Assembly (NCBI GenBank): GCA_003647375.1
Contig: QMMS01000050.1
Coordinates: forward strand, 1-20,005
Length of the DNA stretch: 20,005 bases
Reading direction: 5' to 3'
From: Deltaproteobacteria bacterium
Lineage (GTDB): Bacteria > Desulfobacterota > Desulfobacteria > Desulfobacterales > B30-G6
In this document: one piece after another, positions 15,282 through 20,005 of the stretch
Layout of the letters: every line of letters starts with the position of its first letter
Numbering within the stretch: position 1 is the stretch's first letter
Translations under genes and position numbers: made by a program
The notes under the pieces: model-generated
What the model was told of the DNA's origin: nothing
Databases searched by the model: none
What the model saw: the letters and a program-made list of their open reading frames with translations, nothing else

Positions 15282-15932
15282 ATGGAAAAAGCGGCGATTC
15301 TGGAATCGATGGAAAAGGCCATCCTTGAAGGCAATAGCGAATTGGTCTGTCAAGGTACCAAAAAAGCTTTAGAGCAAAAAATTGATCCTTTGGAAGTGGT
15401 TGAGTTGGGTTTGTCAAAAGGAATGGAAATTGTGGGAAACCGGTTCGAAAATGGCGAAGCTTTTCTGCCCGAACTGATCATGGCTGCAGATACTTTTAAG
15501 GCTGCCATGAAAATTTTAAAGCCTGAAATCGAGGCTCAGAAAAAACAGATGGCAAAAACAGGCACGGTATTGATTGCAACCGTCAAGGGGGATCTGCATG
15601 ATATCGGGAAAAATATTGTGGCAACGGTTCTCGAAACGAGGGGCTTTACGGTTGTGGATTTAGGCATAGATGTCTCCGCGCTCCAGATCATCGAGGAAGC
15701 CGAAAATGCCAATGTCGACATCATTGCGCTATCTTGTTTGATGACCACTACAATGCCGAATTTACTCGGTGTACTAGAGGCTATGGAAGAGATTCATGTT
15801 AGGGATAAATACCGTGTAATTATTGGTGGGGGCGCACTTACCCACAAATGGGCTGATGAAATTGGTGCCGATGGCTATGGCACAAATGCAGTTGAAGCCG
15901 TGAATCTTGTTAAGAAGCTTATGAGTCAATAA
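15282..15932 (+). CDS. Methylamine-type corrinoid (B12-binding) protein, MtmC/MtbC/MttC-like
   Basis: A 216-residue methyl carrier protein of the methylamine corrinoid family, matching the usual length of about 215. The N-terminal helical cap (residues about 1-88) contains VVELGLSKGMEIVGNRFENG and FLPELIMAADTFKAAM. The C-terminal Rossmann domain carries the B12 signature GDLHDIGKNIV with D104, H106 (the lower axial cobalt ligand) and G109, then a serine in LSCLMTTTMPNL and GGGAL near the end. It accepts methyl groups on Co(I) from a methyltransferase and passes them to a second methyltransferase that methylates coenzyme M or tetrahydrofolate. GGAGG lies just before the ATG, and it follows the MtmB pair by 29 bases, so it is most likely their partner. 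It may also serve MttB on the other strand, since no other corrinoid protein is present. No MtbA/MtgA-like second methyltransferase is in the window. Confidence 0.92.
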   Translation: MEKAAILESMEKAILEGNSELVCQGTKKALEQKIDPLEVVELGLSKGMEIVGNRFENGEAFLPELIMAADTFKAAMKILKPEIEAQKKQMAKTGTVLIATVKGDLHDIGKNIVATVLETRGFTVVDLGIDVSALQIIEEAENANVDIIALSCLMTTTMPNLLGVLEAMEEIHVRDKYRVIIGGGALTHKWADEIGADGYGTNAVEAVNLVKKLMSQ

Positions 15933-16063
15933 TTTTGATTTACAGTTTGTCAATTCAGGCCATAACTTAAAAATAAGATCAAATCGTTGTCATCGATAGT
16001 ATTACTTTCACCAATCAGCACAGTTGATTTGTTTTATAAAAGACTGGAGAGAAGGAGAACCTG

Positions 16064-17809
16064 ATGAAAATGAAATATTGCTCTGATCTTATTGTTGACT
16101 TACTGAAAAATATGGGTGTCGATTACATAGCCTTCAATCCAGGATCTACCTTCAGGGGTATACATGAGTCTTTGGTGAATTACGGTAACAATTCAAAACC
16201 TAAAATCATTACATGCTGCCATGAGAGTATTGCAGTATCCATCGCCCAAGGATATTTCAAAGCCACAGGGAAGCCAATGGCTGTTGCCGTGCATAGCGTC
16301 GGAGGGCTTCTTAATGGTAGTTTTGCCATATACACTGCCCAAATGGACCAAAGCGCTATGCTGATAATTGGGGGGCAGGCTTACGAGGCTGTAGAACAAA
16401 GGGAACCTGCTGACGGACCTTACGTTGCTTTGGTACTCGGTAATGCGGTTAGAGACTACGTAAAGTGGGATGACCAACCTGTGAGTATTGATAGCTTGAC
16501 TGAAAGTTTTTATCGTGGCTATCAAATGACTATGAGTGAGCCCAAAGGCCCGGTTTATATTACTGTTAGCGAGGGCCTGCAAAATCAACTGATGGATGAA
16601 AGCTACCGTGTGCCGGACGCTTGGCGTTATCCGGTTTCTAAGCCTCCTCAGGCAGACGCTGAAGCACTTCAAGAAATTGCTGGTTTGCTGATCAATGCAA
16701 AATGTCCCTTGATAATTGCCGATTACCTTGGTCGAAACCCTGATGCAGTAAAATCTCTCGTTGCCCTCTCTGAACTTTTAGGAATTCCTGTCGTCGATGC
16801 AGGTAGTCGATTCAATTATCCCAATACACACCCTTTGGATTTAACATATGCCAAAGATGAACTTTTGAGCTCGGCAGATGTTATCCTGGGGCTTGACATG
16901 CACAATTTCCATGGGGCGCTTTGCCGCATCGAACAGGACTCGGGCCGGGTAAATGGCAACATGTATCCCAAAGATGCGAAAATCATCCATATAGGCCTCC
17001 AAGAACTGCACTTGAAAAGCTGGATACCGCATACAGGGCGGCTCCAACCGATGCACCTTTCCATCTGTGCAGACACATCCCTCGCTCTTCCAGCGTTGAT
17101 TGAAGTCTGCAAACAAGAAATAAAACGACATACTCCGATAGACCGTCAAAAACGAAAGACGGAGTTGACGGAAATCCACAAAAACTGGCGAAAAAATTTC
17201 AGGAAACAAGCCCGTAAAACGAGTAAGGAGAAACCCATTTCTCTCGCGTTTTTAGCATCAGAGATCTGGGAGGTTGTGAAGAATTACGATTGGGTCCTGG
17301 TGAATAGGCATCTTCGAGGTTGGGCGCGGCGACTGTGGGACTGGGAAAAGCCTCACCAATGGCTTGGGGGTCTTGACGGTGGTACCGTGGGTTATGGTGT
17401 CGCCCATTCCATTGGGGGAGCGTTGGCACACTGTGGCTCAAACCGCCTTTGCATAGATCTTCAACATGATGGAGATTTCTTGTATACACCAAGCGCCCTA
17501 TGGACTGCCGCCCATCATAAAATACCGTTACTTATCGTCATGTTCAACAATCGTTCTTATCGCGCGACCTTCGATATTCAAAAAACGCTGTCGAAAAAGC
17601 GGGGTCGCTCAACAGCTTCTGCGGTAATCGCCACAGATCTTACCAAACCGGCGGTAGATTTTTCAGGAATAGCCAGCAGTTTTGGCATTTATGGGCAAGG
17701 ACCAATAGAAGAACCCAATGAAATCCGCCCTGCATTAGAAAGAGCAGTGCACCATGTTTTAGAGAGGAAAGAATGTGCTTTGGTCGATATTATTACCAAG
17801 GCACGATAA
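16064..17809 (+). CDS. Thiamine-diphosphate-dependent enzyme (acetolactate synthase / benzoylformate decarboxylase superfamily)
   Basis: A 581-residue protein with the three-domain layout of ThDP 2-oxo acid enzymes. The N-terminal pyrimidine-binding domain has YIAFNPGSTFRGIHESL and CCHESIAVSIAQGY with the catalytic E54. A middle Rossmann domain (about 190-350) contains ALQEIAGLLINAKCPLIIAD. The C-terminal pyrophosphate domain has LQHDGDFLYTPSALWTAAHH (HDGD at 468-471) and NN at 495-496 for Mg-ThDP. The usual GDG is HDG here, which is found in a poorly characterised branch of the family. Likely chemistry is decarboxylation of a 2-oxo acid to an aldehyde or a carboligation. GAAGGAG precedes the ATG, and it lies 131 bases after the corrinoid gene and before the second AOR. 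An aldehyde product would suit either AOR. A true acetolactate synthase is unlikely because no small subunit is present. Confidence 0.82.
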   Translation: MKMKYCSDLIVDLLKNMGVDYIAFNPGSTFRGIHESLVNYGNNSKPKIITCCHESIAVSIAQGYFKATGKPMAVAVHSVGGLLNGSFAIYTAQMDQSAMLIIGGQAYEAVEQREPADGPYVALVLGNAVRDYVKWDDQPVSIDSLTESFYRGYQMTMSEPKGPVYITVSEGLQNQLMDESYRVPDAWRYPVSKPPQADAEALQEIAGLLINAKCPLIIADYLGRNPDAVKSLVALSELLGIPVVDAGSRFNYPNTHPLDLTYAKDELLSSADVILGLDMHNFHGALCRIEQDSGRVNGNMYPKDAKIIHIGLQELHLKSWIPHTGRLQPMHLSICADTSLALPALIEVCKQEIKRHTPIDRQKRKTELTEIHKNWRKNFRKQARKTSKEKPISLAFLASEIWEVVKNYDWVLVNRHLRGWARRLWDWEKPHQWLGGLDGGTVGYGVAHSIGGALAHCGSNRLCIDLQHDGDFLYTPSALWTAAHHKIPLLIVMFNNRSYRATFDIQKTLSKKRGRSTASAVIATDLTKPAVDFSGIASSFGIYGQGPIEEPNEIRPALERAVHHVLERKECALVDIITKAR

Positions 17810-17884
17810 CTACAAGCTATCTCAAAAAAATCGAAACAGTATTAGACCACAGCCAAGTTGAAGCATACCAGGGGAATTCTCCAC

Positions 17885-18110
17885 ATGGTATTCAAATCGA
17901 ACAACCAGTCGTCTGAAGCTTTAAAGCCAGGCAAAGAGCATTATAAAAAAACTAAAAGGACTCGAAAATAAAGATGAACAGCGAATCTTATTTAGGCCCG
18001 AGTATCCGGTATGCGTTGATGCGGTCCAAAAAGTATTAGGAGATATTGCGGAAATAAGTGATGAAGAGGTTCCTTTTAGAGAGCTATCAGCCAGTGAGGA
18101 AAAGATATAA
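17885..18110 (+). pseudogene. Small reading frame (about 74 residues if joined) broken at an A7 run
   Basis: The space between the ThDP enzyme and the second AOR (17810-18165) holds no intact gene. An ATG at 17885 starts MVFKSNNQSSEALKPGKEHY and runs into AAAAAAA (17945-17951). Without one A, translation would continue as KKLKGLENKDEQRILFRPEY and then PVCVDAVQKVLGDIAEISDE, ending in REL then SASEEKI and a TAA at 18108. The second part is open in its own frame from 17925 but has no start codon. The composition looks protein-like and the frame ends 55 bases before the AOR. A TTG at 17858 is an alternative start. I do not recognise the protein. It may be a real small gene with a homopolymer error, or a decayed remnant. 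Confidence 0.35.
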
Positions 18111-18165
18111 TGTAAAATTAATCATTAATTCAAAAGTCCATTAAGCAGGTTGGGGAGAATCTATA

Positions 18166-19950
18166 ATGAGTGGTTATGCAGGTGGTATTCTTAGAATCAA
18201 CCTTTCGACAGAACAATTCACAATGGAAGATATCCCTGAAAGAACGATATCGGACTTCATTGGGGGGAGAGGTTTTGCAATTAAGATACTTTGGGATGAG
18301 GTAAAGTGTGTTGATGCATTTTCTGATAAAAATAAAATTGTTCTTGCCACAGGCCCTTTAACAGGGCTGCCAATACCGGGTTCAGGGAAAATGGTAATTG
18401 CCTCAAAAAGTCCTCTTACAGGAGGTTATGGAGATGGGAATATAGGCACTCGTGCAGCCATATATATGAAAAAGGCTGGATATGATGTTATAATAATAGA
18501 AGGAAAAGCGATAAAACCTTCTTATCTTTTAATAGAAGATGGCAGAGTTAAGATACTCAGTGCGAAAGGAATTTGGGGTAAAAATACATTTGAGGCGCAG
18601 GATTTATTAGAGGAAAAGCATGGCAAAAAATGTGGCACCTTGCTCATAGGACGCGCAGGTGAGAATTTGATTCCTTATGCTGTTGTTATGTCACAAAAGG
18701 GAAGGGCTGGTGGAAGACCTGGGATGGGGGCTGTATTAGGTGCGAAAAATATAAAGGCTATTGTGTTCAAGGGTTATCACGATATCCCAGTTTTTGATGA
18801 AGAAAAATTGGATATTCTATACAAGGATGCAAACAGGACTATTCGAAAAAACCCAAATTATAATGATTGGCTACAACAAGGGACCATGGCAGGTATTGAT
18901 TGGGCCAATGGACTAGAATGTCTGCCTACTAATAATTTCCGCCATGGCACATTCTCGAATTCAAATCAATGTGATGGGAATGTCGTAGTTAGGGAAAAAA
19001 TTGGTAGAAAAGGATGCCCTAATTGTATCATGAAATGTGGGATGATAATTGAAGATAATAGGCAAAAACGAGTTGAAATAGATTACGAAAATGTCGCGAT
19101 GTTAGGACCAAATCTTGGTATTGCTGATCTCAAAAAAATTGGTGTTTTAAACCGACTTGCCGATGAGTATGGTATTGACACAATATCTTTAGGAAACAGT
19201 ATAGGTTTTCTCATGGAAGCCTCTGAAAAAAAAATAATAGATACTGAACTGCGATGGGGGGATTTTGATGCCTGTGAGATGCTCATACATGAAATAGTAG
19301 AACGAAAAGGACTGGGGAGATTGATTTGTGATGGTGTTAAAAAAGCCAGTAAAAAATTCGGAAAAGGTTCCGAAATATGGGCTATGCATGTAAAAGGATT
19401 AGAGGTATCGGCTTATACCTGCTACGGCTATCCTACCATGGCCTTATGCTTTGGAACTTCTCCTATAGGTGGTGCCCATAAAGATGGTCTAACAATAGAT
19501 TGGGAAGCTGAGTATTCTCATAGATCATATGGAAAAGAGGCGGCTGAAGAAGTAATTAGGCAGCAAAGGATTAGGAGTGGATTCTATGAAACCGCCATAG
19601 TATGTCGCTTTCAAGAGACTCAAGGCGGCATTGATTTAGATAGATATTGCGATCTGTTCGAGACTGTAACCGGAAGAACTCTCAATATTAATAAAATCAA
19701 AGAGGTCGGAGATAGAATATTTAATTTAATACGGTGTTTCTGGGCGAGAGATAATGAGAATTGGGATCGCCATATGGATTATCCTCCCTGGCGGTGGTTT
19801 GAAGGTGCTCTTTCAAATGGAAGATTCAAGGAAAGAAAGATTGACAAAAAAAAATACGATAAACTACTTAGTAGCTATTATGATTTGAGGGGGTGGAATA
19901 ATAGAGGAATTCCCAAAAAAGAGACTCTTGACGCCTTGAATCTTAGTTGA
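18166..19950 (+). CDS. Aldehyde:ferredoxin oxidoreductase (AOR family), copy 2
   Basis: A 594-residue AOR. The N-terminus MSGYAGGILRINLSTEQFTM leads into DFIGGRGFAIKILWDEV and LATGPLTGLPIPGSGKMVIA (pterin domain), then GGRPGMGAVLGAKNIKAIVF. The [4Fe-4S] ligands are C284, C287 and C291 in CPNCIMKC, with the normal CX2CX3C spacing, and C480 in YETAIVCRF. It is clearly a different branch from the AOR at 10537: the two differ through most of their length and in cluster spacing. This gene is more AT-rich, with many ATA, AAA and AAT codons, unlike the neighbouring genes, which suggests separate acquisition. GGGGAG lies about eight bases before the ATG at 18166. It probably oxidises a second aldehyde, perhaps the product of the ThDP enzyme, and feeds ferredoxin. 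The 55 bases after its stop show nothing notable. Confidence 0.9.
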   Translation: MSGYAGGILRINLSTEQFTMEDIPERTISDFIGGRGFAIKILWDEVKCVDAFSDKNKIVLATGPLTGLPIPGSGKMVIASKSPLTGGYGDGNIGTRAAIYMKKAGYDVIIIEGKAIKPSYLLIEDGRVKILSAKGIWGKNTFEAQDLLEEKHGKKCGTLLIGRAGENLIPYAVVMSQKGRAGGRPGMGAVLGAKNIKAIVFKGYHDIPVFDEEKLDILYKDANRTIRKNPNYNDWLQQGTMAGIDWANGLECLPTNNFRHGTFSNSNQCDGNVVVREKIGRKGCPNCIMKCGMIIEDNRQKRVEIDYENVAMLGPNLGIADLKKIGVLNRLADEYGIDTISLGNSIGFLMEASEKKIIDTELRWGDFDACEMLIHEIVERKGLGRLICDGVKKASKKFGKGSEIWAMHVKGLEVSAYTCYGYPTMALCFGTSPIGGAHKDGLTIDWEAEYSHRSYGKEAAEEVIRQQRIRSGFYETAIVCRFQETQGGIDLDRYCDLFETVTGRTLNINKIKEVGDRIFNLIRCFWARDNENWDRHMDYPPWRWFEGALSNGRFKERKIDKKKYDKLLSSYYDLRGWNNRGIPKKETLDALNLS

Positions 19951-20005
19951 ATTGATTCGCATTTTGATATTTTTGGCAAACTAAAACATAGAAAAGATGA
20001 TAGAT

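Overview
The window looks like part of a chromosome of an anaerobic bacterium that lives on methylated amines and organic acids, most plausibly a sulfate-reducing or syntrophic member of the Desulfobacterota. The clues are two tungsten/molybdenum aldehyde:ferredoxin oxidoreductases (AORs), corrinoid methyltransferases, a trimethylamine methyltransferase gene with an in-frame amber codon (pyrrolysine), several iron-sulfur proteins, and strong GGAGG-type ribosome binding sites. The taxonomic call is inference. No rRNA or tRNA gene is visible, and neither tRNA-Pyl nor the pyl biosynthesis genes lie in the window.

Left edge (1-928): a partial AbiEi-type regulator runs off the left end on the minus strand, followed by about 500 bases without a convincing gene.

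Minus-strand operon (about 7116 down to 929): fold-type IV aminotransferase, mttB, tcuA, tcuB and prpF, tightly packed and followed by a small hairpin with a T-run. This joins amine demethylation to a tricarballylate/aconitate-type module (flavin dehydrogenase, membrane Fe-S electron carrier, isomerase). In mttB a TAG at 5216-5218 splits the gene into two in-frame halves. The flanking protein sequence matches the pyrrolysine site of MttB, so the gene should be read as one enzyme.

Divergent control region and regulator (7117-8122): an AT-rich intergenic region and a GntR/FadR-like regulator. Its helix-turn-helix is complete only in a frame with no normal start codon. One more A in an A10 run would connect it to an ATG. 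A 27-base AT-rich element here recurs, with two mismatches, before the next plus-strand gene.

Plus-strand cluster (8310-19950): a QueG-like Fe-S protein, a class III aminotransferase, a first AOR, two tandem MtmB-family methyltransferases, one corrinoid protein, a thiamine-diphosphate (ThDP) enzyme of the acetolactate synthase/benzoylformate decarboxylase superfamily, a small frameshifted reading frame, and a second AOR.

The most interesting point is the MtmB pair. Classical MtmB (monomethylamine methyltransferase) is known as a pyrrolysine enzyme. Both copies here are full length with no internal amber codon and carry Met where the pyrrolysine should be. They look like a pyrrolysine-free MtmB branch with its own corrinoid partner, analogous to MtgB-type members of the MttB superfamily.

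Working model (inference): methyl groups are removed from an N-methylated compound by MttB and/or the MtmB-like enzymes onto the corrinoid protein. The freed amino compound is transaminated, the oxo acid may be decarboxylated by the ThDP enzyme, and the aldehyde oxidised to an acid by an AOR. The Tcu/PrpF branch handles a tricarboxylic or related acid. The substrate cannot be read from the sequence.
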